Source: Akkermansiaceae bacterium UBA6138 | GTDB taxonomy: Bacteria; Verrucomicrobiota; Verrucomicrobiia; Verrucomicrobiales; DEV007 | Direction of reading: 5' to 3' | DNA: 64,000 bases | NCBI GenBank assembly: GCA_002422425.1 | Contig: DIVG01000046.1 | Span: 85,518 to 149,517 of the forward strand | Shown: positions 51,866-61,618 of the stretch, one piece after another | Position numbering within the stretch: position 1 is the stretch's first letter | How the letters are laid out: every line of letters starts with the position of its first letter | Notes under the pieces: generated by a model | Told to the model about the DNA's origin: nothing | Databases searched by the model: none | The model's input: only the letters and a program-made list of their open reading frames with translations | Translations under genes and position numbers: made by a program

Positions 51866-52783
51866 ATGAATCGTAGAGACGCCTGCAAACTCCTCGGCAC
51901 CGGTGCCCTCGCGCCCGCCTTTCCTCGCGCAGCGGTAGCGCAGAGCTTCGCGATCCGCTACGTCCTCTCCTCCGCCCTCTGCGGCGACCTGCCCCTTGAC
52001 GAGGTTCTCGGCGAAGTGAAACGATCGGGCTCCGGGGGCATCGACATTTGGCGCAAGGGGCATGCGACCCATCGCGAGCAGATCGAGGAAATGGGCGATG
52101 AGGCTTTCCAGTCGCTCCTGAAGAAGCACGACGTCCCGCTCGCGATCTCGACCTGCTATCCACTCGGGCCTTTCAAGCAGGACGACGAACTGCGCTGGGT
52201 GAAAAAGAACGGCGGGGGCATGACTGTTTGCGCTTCGGGTAGGATGGGCGCTCCCGATGTCTCCGGGGCCGAGGCCAAGGCGCAGGTGACGGCCTTCTTC
52301 GAAAAACTGAAACCGCACTACGAGCTCGCCGAAGAACTCGGCCTGACCATGGCCATCGAGAACCACAAGAACGCGATGCTTTCCTCACCCGACTCGATTC
52401 GATATTTCGCCGAGCTCAATCCCTCGAAGGCCGTCGGTATTGCTTTTGCGCCGCATCATCTCTACGACGTCGTTGAGGAGATCCCTGCTCTGATCCGGCA
52501 TTGCGGCAAGGAAAACCTGCCCTTTATCTACTTCCAGGAGTATCACCTCTCCTCCAAGCAGGAGATGCCGGTGGAGGAAGAACTGAAGCAACTCCCCGGA
52601 TTCGGCTCCCTCGACTACGTGCCCATCGTCGCGGCGATGAAGGAGATCGCCTTCGACGGTCTCGCCGAGATCTTCATGCACCCGACCCCGCGCGGAACAC
52701 CCATGCTGCCGACCGCCCCGGAAATCACCGACGCCATCAACAAGTCGCGCGCCTACATCGACGAGTGCCTCGCCAAGTCATGA
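51866..52783 (+). CDS. Exported TIM-barrel sugar isomerase/epimerase-like protein
   Basis: A 305-residue AP-endonuclease-2/xylose-isomerase-like TIM barrel. The start NRRDACKLLGTGALAPAF resembles a twin-arginine signal, so export in folded form is likely. Metal and catalytic residues are suggested by LTMAIENHKN (Glu), FAPHHLYD (His), FQEYH and FMHPTPRGT. Such proteins act as epimerases or 3-keto-sugar-processing enzymes in Planctomycetes and Verrucomicrobia. It follows the DJ-1 gene by 36 bases, and its stop overlaps the cytochrome start (ATGA), so the two are coupled. Confidence 0.8.
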   Translation: MNRRDACKLLGTGALAPAFPRAAVAQSFAIRYVLSSALCGDLPLDEVLGEVKRSGSGGIDIWRKGHATHREQIEEMGDEAFQSLLKKHDVPLAISTCYPLGPFKQDDELRWVKKNGGGMTVCASGRMGAPDVSGAEAKAQVTAFFEKLKPHYELAEELGLTMAIENHKNAMLSSPDSIRYFAELNPSKAVGIAFAPHHLYDVVEEIPALIRHCGKENLPFIYFQEYHLSSKQEMPVEEELKQLPGFGSLDYVPIVAAMKEIAFDGLAEIFMHPTPRGTPMLPTAPEITDAINKSRAYIDECLAKS

Positions 52784-54897
52784 AACGAGCCCGATTCAAC
52801 CCTGGCGGGCCCTGCATTCAACCCTGCTTAGGGCTGGTGTTAGGATGCCTGGCGCTGAGCGGCATGGTCGCGGCCAACCCCCACGTCGCCGGCTACGAGC
52901 GCTTCCACGCCGGCGCGGCGACGGTTGAGGGTGGAGCGGTTCTTTTTTCGGAACTGGGTTGCGCGAGCTGTCACGGGGGTTCTCCTGTTGTTGTGCCGAG
53001 AGAGGGACCGCATCTCGTCGATCTTGCGAGCCGGGTGGACCGGGAGTGGGTGAAAGAGTTTCTGAAAGATCCCGAGTCCGGCCGTGAAGGTTCGTCCATG
53101 CCGCAGATGGTTCATGGTCTCGCCGCCGAGGAAGTCGATGCGGTGGTCACTTTCCTCGGATCACTGGGGAAGGGGATCAAGTACAAACCCGATCGCCACG
53201 CCAACGCCGAGCGCGGCAGTGCGCTGTATCATGAGAAAGGCTGTGTCGCCTGTCATGCCCCGACGCCTGATTTTCAACCGCCCCACGGGGACGGCAAACT
53301 GCTTGTCTCGCCGCTCGCGATCCCGCATCCGGATTTGAAAAAGAAGACGAGTCTTGAGGCGCTCACGACCTTTTTAGCGGCGCCTTCGGCTTATCGGCCC
53401 GACGGGCGCATGCCGCATTTTCCCCTGGATAATCAGGAGGCACTCGACATCGCTTCGCACCTGATGGACTTTCAGGCCTCGGACCCGCGCGAGGCCCCGT
53501 CGGTGAAAAAATGGCCGGCGGGTGATCCGGAAAAAATCGCGATCGGCAAAGAGATCGTGACCCGCCTGAACTGTGCCTCGTGCCACACGATTCCGGGAGT
53601 GAAGGCGCCCGCTCTGGTGGCTTTGTCAGGCGATACGGGCACGGCGATGTCGCATTGTCTTTCCGAAGCACCGGTGGCGGGTCTGCCGCACTACCGTCTC
53701 GACGACGGGCAGCGCGCCTCGCTTGCGGCGTTTCTCAAAGGCGAGCGTCCTGTCACGGACAAGGATGGCAAGCTCACCCTGGCGGCGATGAACTGCTACG
53801 CCTGCCACGACCGCGACGGGATCGGAGGCCCGACCGTGGAGACGAATCCCTATTTTGTCGGCGACGAGGGAATCGGTGACTCCGGCCGACTCGCGCCTCC
53901 GCTCACCGGGATCGGGCACAAGCTGCGGCGCGACTGGATGGAGGGCGTCTTTGCCGGAGCCGAGGGCAGCCGTGTGCGTTCTTACGTTAAGACCCAGATG
54001 CCCGTCTATCCCGCCCATGCCGGGGCGCTGACGGAGTGGCTCGACCGCATCGATGCAAAACCCGATGCGATTCCCCTGACGGAAGGAAAAGATGACCTCG
54101 AAGCGGGGCGCAAACTGCTCGGCATTCACGGCGGCGTCAACTGCATCACCTGCCACAACTGGGGTGAGAAAAAATCCCTCGGCATCGCCGCGCTCGACAT
54201 CAGCCGCCTCGACAAGCGGCTCCGCCCCGAATGGTTTCGCAGCTACTTGATCAACCCCGCCGAATACCGCGCCGGCACCCTGATGCCTCCGCTGTGGCCG
54301 GGCGGCCAGTCCATGGTCCCCGATGTCCTCGGGGGCGACACGGACCGGCAGATCGCGGCGATCTGGAGTTTTATTCGCGGCGGTGAGGGCCTTCCCGAAG
54401 GGTTCCCCGACCGCTCTTCGGGCTTGTATGAAATCGTGCCGGCGGATCGGGCCGTGATCCAGCGGACCTTTCTCGAAGGGGTCGGGACAAAGGCGATCCT
54501 CGTTGGATTCCCGGGCGGCATCAGTCTCGCCTACGACGGGGACAAGGCGCTTCCGGCACTGATCTGGAGAGGCGGATTCTTCGACGCCTACCAGACCTGG
54601 TATTCGCGCCACGCGCCTTTTGAAAAGCCGCTCAGCGAAGAGATCTATCCTTTTCCGGAATCGGCCCCTGCGGGAGCGTTTCGCGGGTATCGGGTCGATG
54701 AAGCGGGGAATCCGACCTTTCTTCTGCGGGACGGCAAACGCGAGCTGAGCGAGTCCTTCTCGGTTGTTGACGGCAGGCTCATCCGCGTGCTCCGCTGGAC
54801 CGGGGGTGAGGCTCCGGCAATCGTCCATCCTGCTGGCGTCGCGGTCGAGGCGACGGCGGGTGAGGGAATCCTGACAAGTATCTATACATGGAAATGA
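52780..54897 (+). CDS. Pentahaem c-type cytochrome
   Basis: A 705-residue secreted protein with five CxxCH haem sites: CASCH (61-65), CVACH (155-159), CASCH (265-269), CYACH (339-343) and CITCH (455-459). They fall in successive cytochrome-c-like domains; after about residue 545 comes a haem-free beta-rich C-terminal part of 160 residues that I do not recognise. An N-terminal hydrophobic signal (LGLVLGCLALSGMVAA) directs it to the periplasm. It overlaps the isomerase gene upstream and the beta-propeller gene downstream by 4 bases each (ATGA). I infer that it accepts electrons from the beta-propeller dehydrogenase. Confidence 0.87.
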   Translation: MKRARFNPGGPCIQPCLGLVLGCLALSGMVAANPHVAGYERFHAGAATVEGGAVLFSELGCASCHGGSPVVVPREGPHLVDLASRVDREWVKEFLKDPESGREGSSMPQMVHGLAAEEVDAVVTFLGSLGKGIKYKPDRHANAERGSALYHEKGCVACHAPTPDFQPPHGDGKLLVSPLAIPHPDLKKKTSLEALTTFLAAPSAYRPDGRMPHFPLDNQEALDIASHLMDFQASDPREAPSVKKWPAGDPEKIAIGKEIVTRLNCASCHTIPGVKAPALVALSGDTGTAMSHCLSEAPVAGLPHYRLDDGQRASLAAFLKGERPVTDKDGKLTLAAMNCYACHDRDGIGGPTVETNPYFVGDEGIGDSGRLAPPLTGIGHKLRRDWMEGVFAGAEGSRVRSYVKTQMPVYPAHAGALTEWLDRIDAKPDAIPLTEGKDDLEAGRKLLGIHGGVNCITCHNWGEKKSLGIAALDISRLDKRLRPEWFRSYLINPAEYRAGTLMPPLWPGGQSMVPDVLGGDTDRQIAAIWSFIRGGEGLPEGFPDRSSGLYEIVPADRAVIQRTFLEGVGTKAILVGFPGGISLAYDGDKALPALIWRGGFFDAYQTWYSRHAPFEKPLSEEIYPFPESAPAGAFRGYRVDEAGNPTFLLRDGKRELSESFSVVDGRLIRVLRWTGGEAPAIVHPAGVAVEATAGEGILTSIYTWK

Positions 54898-56537
54898 GCA
54901 AGTATCCTCGAACGAGCGGTGCAGACTCTCGCGTAGCATGGGCATCCTGCCCATGCCTTCGGCGGGGGCGACCTCAAAGAGCGGAGGGGGCGGCAATCGC
55001 TCTCGAGGGTCCGCCCTCGGCGCATGGGCAGGATGCCCATGCTACTTCTCTTCTCCTTGGTGTTGTTCTGGCCCTGCTGTTCCCGCCCGTGGCTGTTTTC
55101 GCGCAGGACAAACCGGCCTACGAGGTGTTTGAATTGCTGACGGCAAGTTCGCCGAACGATTCGCGCTCGAAGGAATGGAAGCCCGGTGACGGTCTCGCCC
55201 TCGAAGTGAGCGGCATGGAGTGGATAGTTCCCGACCGGCTCGCCGTCTCGGTGCGCAAGGGAGAAGTCTGGTTCATCGACGGAGCGCTTTCGAAAGATCG
55301 CGAGGAGATCAAGTATCATCTTTTTGCCTCGGGTCTCCATGAGCCGCTCGGTCTCCTGCGGGACGGTGAAGATCTCCTCGTCGCGCAGCGGTCCGAGGTC
55401 ACGCGCCTGCAGGATGCGAACAAGGACGGCGTCGCCGACGCCTATCTCACCGAAGCGGACGGCTGGGCCGTGACGGGGAACTACCACGCCTATACCTACG
55501 GCCCGAAACGCGACGGCAAGGGCAATCTCTGGGTCACCCTGAATCTCGGGATGGGCGACCTCGCCGACAACAGCGCTGGTTGGCACGGGTGGGGCGGCAT
55601 CATCGGCGGGGACGGCAAATTTTCCCCGCAGTCCCTCGGGATGCGCTCGCCAAGCGGGATAGGGGCGAACCGGGAAGGCGACATGTTCTTTACTGATCAA
55701 CAGGGCACCTGGGTCCCGGCGACACCGGTCTATCACTTGCGCCCTGGCGTTTTCTACGGAAATCAGGAATCGCTCGGTTCCCTCAAGAATCCGGCGGCTC
55801 CGTTCCAGCTCACGAGTGTGCCCACGGCGAATGTGCCCTACCCCGAGGCGCTTGCGACTTCGCCCGAGTTCGTGCCGCCGGCGGTGTGGCTGCCCTACAA
55901 CAAGATGGGACGCAGCGGCACCGACCTCCAGGTGATCGATCAGGACGGGAAATTCGGGCCCTTCGACGGGCAACTCCTCGTCGGGGAGTTCACGAACTCG
56001 GCGGTGAACCGGGTCTTTCTTGAAAAGGTCGAGGGCGAATATCAGGGAGCCTGTTTTCCCTTTCTCGAGAAGTTCCCCGCTGCGGTGGTGCGTCTCGCCT
56101 TTGCTCCGGACGGTTCGCTCTTTGTCGGCATGACCAATCGCGGCTGGTCCTCGCTGGGGAATCGATCCTACGGTCTTTCACGGGTGAACTTCACGGGGGT
56201 GGTACCGTTTGCGATGCAGGAGATGCGAGCCAAGCCGGACGGATTCGAATTGCTCTTCACTGAGGCAGTCGATAAAGGTAGTCTCAAGGACGCCTTTGCG
56301 ATGAGCAGCTACACCTATCAATATTCTTCGGCTTACGGCGGGGACGAGATCGATACAAAGGCGCTGCAAATCAGGGAAGTGAATTCCTCGGAAGACGGGC
56401 TCATCGTGCGACTCGTCATCGACGGACTGCGTCCCGGTTATGTGCACGAGCTGCGGACGAGCGGTCTGAAGTCCGCCTCGGGTCGGGCGCTCGATTTTCC
56501 GAACGCCTATTATACGCTGAATCGTCTTCCGCAGTGA
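54894..56537 (+). CDS. Secreted beta-propeller dehydrogenase-like protein with an in-frame inserted repeat
   Basis: A 547-residue protein of the PVC-type sorbosone/glucose-dehydrogenase-like beta-propeller class. Visible signs are the calcium-type loop DANKDGVADA, repeated blade strands (GNLWVTLNLG, GDMFFTDQQGTW, DGQLLVGEFTNSAVNR, GSLFVGMTNRGWSS) and a C-terminal beta domain. The start ATG (54894) overlaps the cytochrome stop as ATGA; one two codons earlier (54888) is possible. Between the start and the signal-peptide core (LLLGVVLALLFPPVAVFAQ) lies a 113-base palindromic element, read through in frame, adding about 37 residues (AWASCPC...GQDAHAT). The enzyme should oxidise a sugar-like substrate in the periplasm; export after this insertion is uncertain. 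Confidence 0.8.
   Translation: MSKYPRTSGADSRVAWASCPCLRRGRPQRAEGAAIALEGPPSAHGQDAHATSLLLGVVLALLFPPVAVFAQDKPAYEVFELLTASSPNDSRSKEWKPGDGLALEVSGMEWIVPDRLAVSVRKGEVWFIDGALSKDREEIKYHLFASGLHEPLGLLRDGEDLLVAQRSEVTRLQDANKDGVADAYLTEADGWAVTGNYHAYTYGPKRDGKGNLWVTLNLGMGDLADNSAGWHGWGGIIGGDGKFSPQSLGMRSPSGIGANREGDMFFTDQQGTWVPATPVYHLRPGVFYGNQESLGSLKNPAAPFQLTSVPTANVPYPEALATSPEFVPPAVWLPYNKMGRSGTDLQVIDQDGKFGPFDGQLLVGEFTNSAVNRVFLEKVEGEYQGACFPFLEKFPAAVVRLAFAPDGSLFVGMTNRGWSSLGNRSYGLSRVNFTGVVPFAMQEMRAKPDGFELLFTEAVDKGSLKDAFAMSSYTYQYSSAYGGDEIDTKALQIREVNSSEDGLIVRLVIDGLRPGYVHELRTSGLKSASGRALDFPNAYYTLNRLPQ
54933..55045. repeat. 113-bp palindromic (REP/BIME-like) element inside a coding region
   Basis: Two perfect 23-bp inverted arms (54933-54955 and 55023-55045) enclose 67 bases. 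Each arm is itself a hairpin, GCATGGGCA-TCC-TGCCCATGC. The insertion lies in the N-terminal coding part of the dehydrogenase gene and keeps the frame open. A degenerate arm recurs at 45657. I see no convincing target duplication. Confidence 0.85.
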
Positions 56538-56677
56538 GCGCGGTCTCCCCGGGTTTCCCGGCCGGATCGTTACGCGGTGAGGGCGCGCGATTGGGTAGGG
56601 CCGGGATTAAAAGCGAATCCCGGAAGCGCAACGAAAGGTCAAGGGTCGAGGCGATGAATCGCGCGAAACCGATTCTC

Positions 56678-57838
56678 TCAATGCCCGAGGCTTTCGTAGA
56701 CCACCTCGACGAGATCGAGCGATTTACGGTTGGGAAGGAGTCCCGCTTCCATCTGGTTCATGGTGTAGGCGAACGAAATGCCATTGTCCGGGTCGGCGAA
56801 GGCATGGCTGCCCCCGGCACCGGGCTGGCCGAAAGCGCGCGGAGACGGTCCGAAAATAGTGCGTCGCTTTTTTCCCGAGGCATCGAGCGGATCTCGCATG
56901 AATCCGGCGGTGAATGAGGTCGGCATCATGAGGGTGCGGTCTTCGCCGCAGGTCTGAAGCGTCAGCGCCGTCTCGACGACCCGGGAAGGGATTACGGGAA
57001 CGCCGTCAAGGACCCCTCCATTAGCGAGAATCTGATAAAATTTCGCAAGGCCGCGGGCGGTCCCGACTCCGCCGAGAGCGGGAAGCCCGGCCTGGAGGAA
57101 CTCAAGTTTGTTGATATCGCTGAGGGCTCGCATCCCCGCCGGTGAGGAGAACGCGGCAAGGGGTAACGAGTCGGCCCGGGCGAGGGCACGGTAAAAGGGC
57201 AGCTCAAGATCGGAGGGCTTTAGCAATTTTGGAGGCACCATCGTCGCGATCCGCTTGAGGTCGGCGGCAGGCAGGTTGCCGATTCGGAAATCGATCCGGA
57301 GGGGCTCGGCGAGGCGGGTGTTCCAGTATTCACCGAGACTGGCTCCGCCGCTGAGTCGTCTGACGACTTCGTCGAGAAGAAAGCCGAGCGTTCGCGGGTG
57401 ATAGCCGTGCCCGTCTCCCGGGACCCAGAAGGGTTCCTGCACTTCAAGTGCCGAGAGGACACCGCTGAAGCTCAGGATGTGGGGTCGATTCTCCACGGAG
57501 AGCGCGGCAAGGCCGGACTGGTGCGAGAGGAGTTGGGCAAAAGTGAGCCCTGTCGCCCGGGCGGCGCGGAGTTCAGGCCAGACTTCGTCGACGCGGTTGT
57601 GAGCGGTGAGGCCGGACGCCTCCAGCGCCATTAGCACGGTGAGCGCCGCCGGACCTTTTGTCGCCGACCAGACCGGTGCGAGGGTGTCCGATTTCCACGT
57701 CGCGGATCGATCCTGATCCCGCCAGCCGTGGTGCAGTGAATGGAGCTCAACACCGTCTTTCCAGACCGAGAGTGAGGCACCGAGTTCGTCGCGTTCTTCA
57801 AAGTTGCGGCGGAAGACCGCCTCAAGAGATTCACTCAT
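56678..57838 (-). CDS. Beta-lactamase-fold serine hydrolase (EstB/class C-like)
   Basis: A 386-residue serine hydrolase. The nucleophile motif SxxK is WSATKG, a Tyr-containing second motif is GHGYHPRTLGF (tyrosine in place of YxN), and the third motif region is QPGAGGSHAFADP. The absence of a signal peptide suggests a cytoplasmic esterase and not a secreted beta-lactamase. It lies 4 bases after the TPR gene stop at the end of the argS-moxR run. The gene is convergent with the beta-propeller gene. Confidence 0.85.
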   Translation of the reverse strand: MSESLEAVFRRNFEERDELGASLSVWKDGVELHSLHHGWRDQDRSATWKSDTLAPVWSATKGPAALTVLMALEASGLTAHNRVDEVWPELRAARATGLTFAQLLSHQSGLAALSVENRPHILSFSGVLSALEVQEPFWVPGDGHGYHPRTLGFLLDEVVRRLSGGASLGEYWNTRLAEPLRIDFRIGNLPAADLKRIATMVPPKLLKPSDLELPFYRALARADSLPLAAFSSPAGMRALSDINKLEFLQAGLPALGGVGTARGLAKFYQILANGGVLDGVPVIPSRVVETALTLQTCGEDRTLMMPTSFTAGFMRDPLDASGKKRRTIFGPSPRAFGQPGAGGSHAFADPDNGISFAYTMNQMEAGLLPNRKSLDLVEVVYESLGH

Positions 57839-57842
57839 CGCC

Positions 57843-58310
57843 TTAAAGATCGTCGCGGAGGCTTACAAGATCGGAATCAGTGAGTGCCCTCTCGCGGAAG
57901 GCGCGATTCATCTCAATGGACTGGCGCAGCCAGGTGAGAGCGGTTTCCGTTTTGCCGAGAGCAAGCTCGTAGCAGGCGAGGTTATAAAAGTAAACCGGTT
58001 CGTCGAGAAGGGTTTCCGGGCCGGATTGAAGATGTTCGATCGCCTCCCCGGTGCGGTTAAGTTGATGCAGACAGTAGGCTCCCTGAATGAAGCCGGCGTG
58101 GTTGTCGGGATGAAATTTGGAGAGGGCCCGACTCAGTCTGAGGGCCTCCTCAAGCTCCTGCTGATCCAGGCGGATGATGATGCGCATCTCCTGAGCTTCG
58201 GGGCTGCTGCGTTTTTCCGGCGGGAGATTTTCCAGCTCGCGCCAGGCCTCTTCGTGCATCGCGAGATCGATGTACCCGCGGGTTTTGTCGAGCCAGTAAG
58301 GTTCATCCAT
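57843..58310 (-). CDS. Small TPR-like helical protein
   Basis: A 155-residue all-helical protein with three to four tetratricopeptide-like units (GYIDLAMHEEAWRELENL, AGFIQGAYCLHQLNRTGEAIEHL, VYFYNLACYELALGKTETAL). No signal peptide is present. I start at the ATG (MDEPYW) and ignore a TTG three codons earlier. The spacing of 48 bases from the transglutaminase gene and 4 bases to the hydrolase suggests one operon. It is probably a protein-interaction adaptor. Confidence 0.75.
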   Translation of the reverse strand: MDEPYWLDKTRGYIDLAMHEEAWRELENLPPEKRSSPEAQEMRIIIRLDQQELEEALRLSRALSKFHPDNHAGFIQGAYCLHQLNRTGEAIEHLQSGPETLLDEPVYFYNLACYELALGKTETALTWLRQSIEMNRAFRERALTDSDLVSLRDDL

Positions 58311-58358
58311 GGATTTCAAAAAACGAAAAAGAAAACAAGCCTCCGCGAGGCGAACTTG

Positions 58359-60458
58359 TCAATCGGGCCGCAGGGCTCTGTGCCAGTGACGGATGTGGGC
58401 GAGGAACTCGATCTCGGCTGCAGAGTCGCGGTCGCGCCCACTATAGCACACCGCGTAGTAATAGACGACGGCGGCGTTAAGTTCATCGGGAAGCGCTTGG
58501 CGACTCCGGAGGCGCTCAAGGATTTCGCGCCAGGTCTCTCCGGGACGCCGGATCACCCCGAGGCGACGAGCCCCTTGTTCGAGTTCGTTGAGAAAATCCG
58601 GCAGAAAAGGGGAGGCGACCCGGGCGACGGCATCGACCTCACCGCCTTTGACCGCACCACGTCCTTTTCCGCGCCGCAGGTGCGAGGCGCCCGCGAGGAG
58701 GGCCAGCCCGATCGCGGTGGTGAGGAAAAAGTGGCGCGAGAGCAGCGCGATGAAGGCGGCGATCGCCTCCCCGATGCCGAATCCGGCGCGGAACTGGTCG
58801 GGGTCGTATTCGGAAAAGTCGTGGTAGAGGATTTCGTCCATCGCCGGTAGGATCATGGTCGTCGGCAGGCGCGGCGCGGCGTCAGGCACCCTCGGCGTGG
58901 TGTCGTAGATGACCCAGCCGCCGGCTCCCGGGGTGAGGATCTCGGCCCAGGCGTGGAAGTCGCTGTCGCGAAAAGCGAGGACCTGCTTGCCGGTGTCGGC
59001 GGCTCCTCCGGCATAACCGTAGGCGACACGTGAGGGGATGCCGAGGCTGCGCAGCATCAGCACGGTCGCGGCGGCGTAGTGCTCGCAGTGGCCCTGACCG
59101 GGACCGAAGAGGAAGGCCTCCACCGGGCTGGAATCATCGGGCGTTTTGAAATTCAGCGAGTAGCGGGTCCGATCCTCGAGAAAACGCCGGATCTCTCCGA
59201 GCGGATCGTCTTTTTCGAAGTCGGCCGTCAGATGGCTCACCCGCGTGGCGAGGGGCGAGGGAGGGAGGCCGAGGTAGAGACTCTGCTCGCCGGAGTTGTT
59301 CCGCCGGATGAGCCGGGTGATGGACTCGTCCGCGAGCGGAACGAGGGGAGGCACCGAGGCCGTGTAGCGCAGCCTCGTGACCTCGGTCGGCGGGGCGAGC
59401 TGCAACCAGTCATCGGCGAACTCGTAGACCGCGTCGGTAAAGAGCGTCCCCGAACCGGCGACGACGGGGAGGTGGCCGGCCGACTCCCGCGAGAGAAAGA
59501 GGGTGTAGGGTAACGCGAGGGGGCTTGCGGTCCTCAGCAGGGCGATGGCGTGATCCTCGGTTCCGTCGTCGATGTCGTAGAGCCAGCGTCCGCTGCGGAT
59601 GGGGGAAATGACTTCGTCGTTTTCGAAAAGGGCGAGGGTCGAGGTGCGGACGTAGAGCGGTGACTTCAGCCACGAACGGAAGAGCTCGGGCCGATGGGCC
59701 CTGATCCGGACCATGACCTGTCCCCGAAAGCGGACGTCGGCCTCTCGGGGGAGGTGGCGCGAGGCCCCGTCGACGAGGGGGCTCTCTCCGCCGGGCGCGG
59801 CGGGTCTATCGTCATCCCGTTCGCTCTCCTCGTATTCGTTCGGGAAAAGCCAGGGTCTCAGCCTGTCGGCGGCGTGGTCCGATCCGAGGACGAGTGCGGT
59901 CACGGCGAGGGCCGCGGGCAGCATTACAAAAATCACGTTTTTCACCGCCGCCATCCCCGGGAGAAGGAAGGTGGCGGCAAAGGCCACCGCCGGGATCGCC
60001 GCCACCGGAAATATTTCCCACGGACCGAAGTCATATCGCTCCGTCGAAGCCGAGGCGGCGAGGAGGATGAGACCGCCGGCGATGCCGGTAAGGCCGTGGC
60101 GATACGGCCGGGTGAGGCGCCTCTGCGGCAGGCGCACGAGCAAGTCCGCAACGACCCACCAGAGCAGGGCCATGCCGCAGTGAAAGCTCACCGGCAGAGC
60201 GGCCCGCAGGGCGAGGGCCTGACCGCTGGAATAGAGGCGGATCTCGATGAAGAGCGCGAGTCCGGCAAGGAGGACGGGGAAAAAGGAGCGACCGTAGCGG
60301 CGAGGTTTTTCTCCGTCCCGGGCGAAGCGAGGTCCTGCCGCCAGGGAGACTAGCAAAACGATAATTGAAAGCGCCATTGGCACCGGTGAGCCCGAGAGCA
60401 TCCACGCGGCGAGCGCGGCCGCGAGAGGAGAGGCGATGGCGACGGGGACGAGGTTCAT
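58359..60458 (-). CDS. Transglutaminase-type membrane protein (TgpA/DUF3488-like)
   Basis: A 699-residue protein with about six N-terminal membrane helices, a long periplasmic region holding a transglutaminase core, one further helix and a cytoplasmic tail. The catalytic triad is visible: Cys in GQGHCEHYAAATVLMLRSLG, His in DFHAWAEI and Asp in IYDTTP. The start MNLVPVAIAS overlaps the DUF58 stop by 4 bases (ATGA). Together with MoxR and DUF58 this is a classic three-gene set whose biological role (probably envelope protein processing) is only partly known. Confidence 0.88.
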   Translation of the reverse strand: MNLVPVAIASPLAAALAAWMLSGSPVPMALSIIVLLVSLAAGPRFARDGEKPRRYGRSFFPVLLAGLALFIEIRLYSSGQALALRAALPVSFHCGMALLWWVVADLLVRLPQRRLTRPYRHGLTGIAGGLILLAASASTERYDFGPWEIFPVAAIPAVAFAATFLLPGMAAVKNVIFVMLPAALAVTALVLGSDHAADRLRPWLFPNEYEESERDDDRPAAPGGESPLVDGASRHLPREADVRFRGQVMVRIRAHRPELFRSWLKSPLYVRTSTLALFENDEVISPIRSGRWLYDIDDGTEDHAIALLRTASPLALPYTLFLSRESAGHLPVVAGSGTLFTDAVYEFADDWLQLAPPTEVTRLRYTASVPPLVPLADESITRLIRRNNSGEQSLYLGLPPSPLATRVSHLTADFEKDDPLGEIRRFLEDRTRYSLNFKTPDDSSPVEAFLFGPGQGHCEHYAAATVLMLRSLGIPSRVAYGYAGGAADTGKQVLAFRDSDFHAWAEILTPGAGGWVIYDTTPRVPDAAPRLPTTMILPAMDEILYHDFSEYDPDQFRAGFGIGEAIAAFIALLSRHFFLTTAIGLALLAGASHLRRGKGRGAVKGGEVDAVARVASPFLPDFLNELEQGARRLGVIRRPGETWREILERLRSRQALPDELNAAVVYYYAVCYSGRDRDSAAEIEFLAHIRHWHRALRPD

Positions 60459-61606
60459 GCGGGGAGGCGAAGGCGGGTTTTCAGACCGGGACGCGACTGG
60501 CTGCTGAGGGAGGTCGAGTCGATGCAGGTGTTGGCGGGGAACTGCTCGCGCAGGATTGTTTCCCATTCCCCGCGGGGGCAGTCGCTGAGGATGAAGACCT
60601 CGTCGCAGTGCCGGAAGTCTCCGGCGGCCGCAGCGACGGCGTCGAGCGAGGAGAGGGGACGTTTGTGACAGAGGGCGAGGTGGTCGAGAGCCTGTTCGAT
60701 CTCACTGCGATGGGTCAGAGAGGCGGGTTTGTCAGGGTAATGCCGGAAGACGACGGGGATCTCATCGCGCTGAAATCGCTGCAGCAGACCCGCCGCGATT
60801 CGGAGGATCATTTCGAAGGTCTCCGGTGTGAGGACTTGTCCGGCGGGCTCGTAGGTGTGGATGAGAATGCCGTAGCGTCGCGGCTTAGGTCGCGGCGGTT
60901 CGAGTTCGGCGACCTGGAGCTGGCCGGTGCGCAGGCTCGCGGGCCAGTGGATGCGCTTGACCGCGTCGCCGGGGCGGAACTCGCGGAGGAGGCGGAAATC
61001 GGCGACGGGATCGGGCGGTTCGGGCGAGTTCTCGATGGACTCCAGCGCGAGTTTTTCAAGGTGGGATCGCAGCCGCGGCGGGAGAAAGGGCTTCGGGTGG
61101 AGCAGGAGCGTGTCGCTGTCGTGAAAGGCAGCGCTGCGTTCTGTGGTAAAAAGTCCCAGCGGCCAGGTCGAGGTGATCGTCCAGGGGCGCGGACGATGAA
61201 TCCCCCGCCGCGAAGATTTTCCCGTGTAGCGCAGCGCGGGCGTCGCATCGCCCGGGACGAGACGCTTTTCCCCTGTCGTCGAGGCGAGCGGATCGCGGAA
61301 GCGCACCGACGTGCCGGCGGGAAAAGCGACCCCGGGAAAAAGGCAGGTCTCTACGGTGAAGCTCTCGCCGGTGCGACCGCGCGAGGGCAGTTCGCGTTTC
61401 ACCCGCATCCCGTCGAGGTGGTGTCGGGCGGCGAGGCGGGCGATCCCGAGGAGGGCGAGGGCGAGGCTGCCGCTGGCAAAAATCGGACCCGAGAGCATCA
61501 GCACGCCGATCGCCGTGGTCACGACTGCCGCCACAAGTGCGATCGTGCCGGCCGGGGTGAGGCTGACGACGGGAGCAAAGGCGGGGCTGGCGGGCGACTC
61601 GTCCAT
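60455..61606 (-). CDS. DUF58 protein
   Basis: A 383-residue protein with two N-terminal membrane helices and a cytoplasmic vWA-like domain. The DUF58 signature LREFRPGDAVKRIHWPASLR (about residues 204-223) is intact except for proline in place of the usual lysine after IHW. It starts 12 bases after the moxR stop and overlaps the transglutaminase gene start. MoxR-type ATPases are thought to remodel vWA-type partners such as this one. Confidence 0.9.
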   Translation of the reverse strand: MDESPASPAFAPVVSLTPAGTIALVAAVVTTAIGVLMLSGPIFASGSLALALLGIARLAARHHLDGMRVKRELPSRGRTGESFTVETCLFPGVAFPAGTSVRFRDPLASTTGEKRLVPGDATPALRYTGKSSRRGIHRPRPWTITSTWPLGLFTTERSAAFHDSDTLLLHPKPFLPPRLRSHLEKLALESIENSPEPPDPVADFRLLREFRPGDAVKRIHWPASLRTGQLQVAELEPPRPKPRRYGILIHTYEPAGQVLTPETFEMILRIAAGLLQRFQRDEIPVVFRHYPDKPASLTHRSEIEQALDHLALCHKRPLSSLDAVAAAAGDFRHCDEVFILSDCPRGEWETILREQFPANTCIDSTSLSSQSRPGLKTRLRLPA

Positions 61607-61618
61607 GGGCGAGCCACT

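Noticed and set aside
53626..54996. A 456-residue open frame antisense to the cytochrome gene
   Set aside because: The five CxxCH motifs and signal peptide fix the plus-strand frame; the antisense frame has no features.
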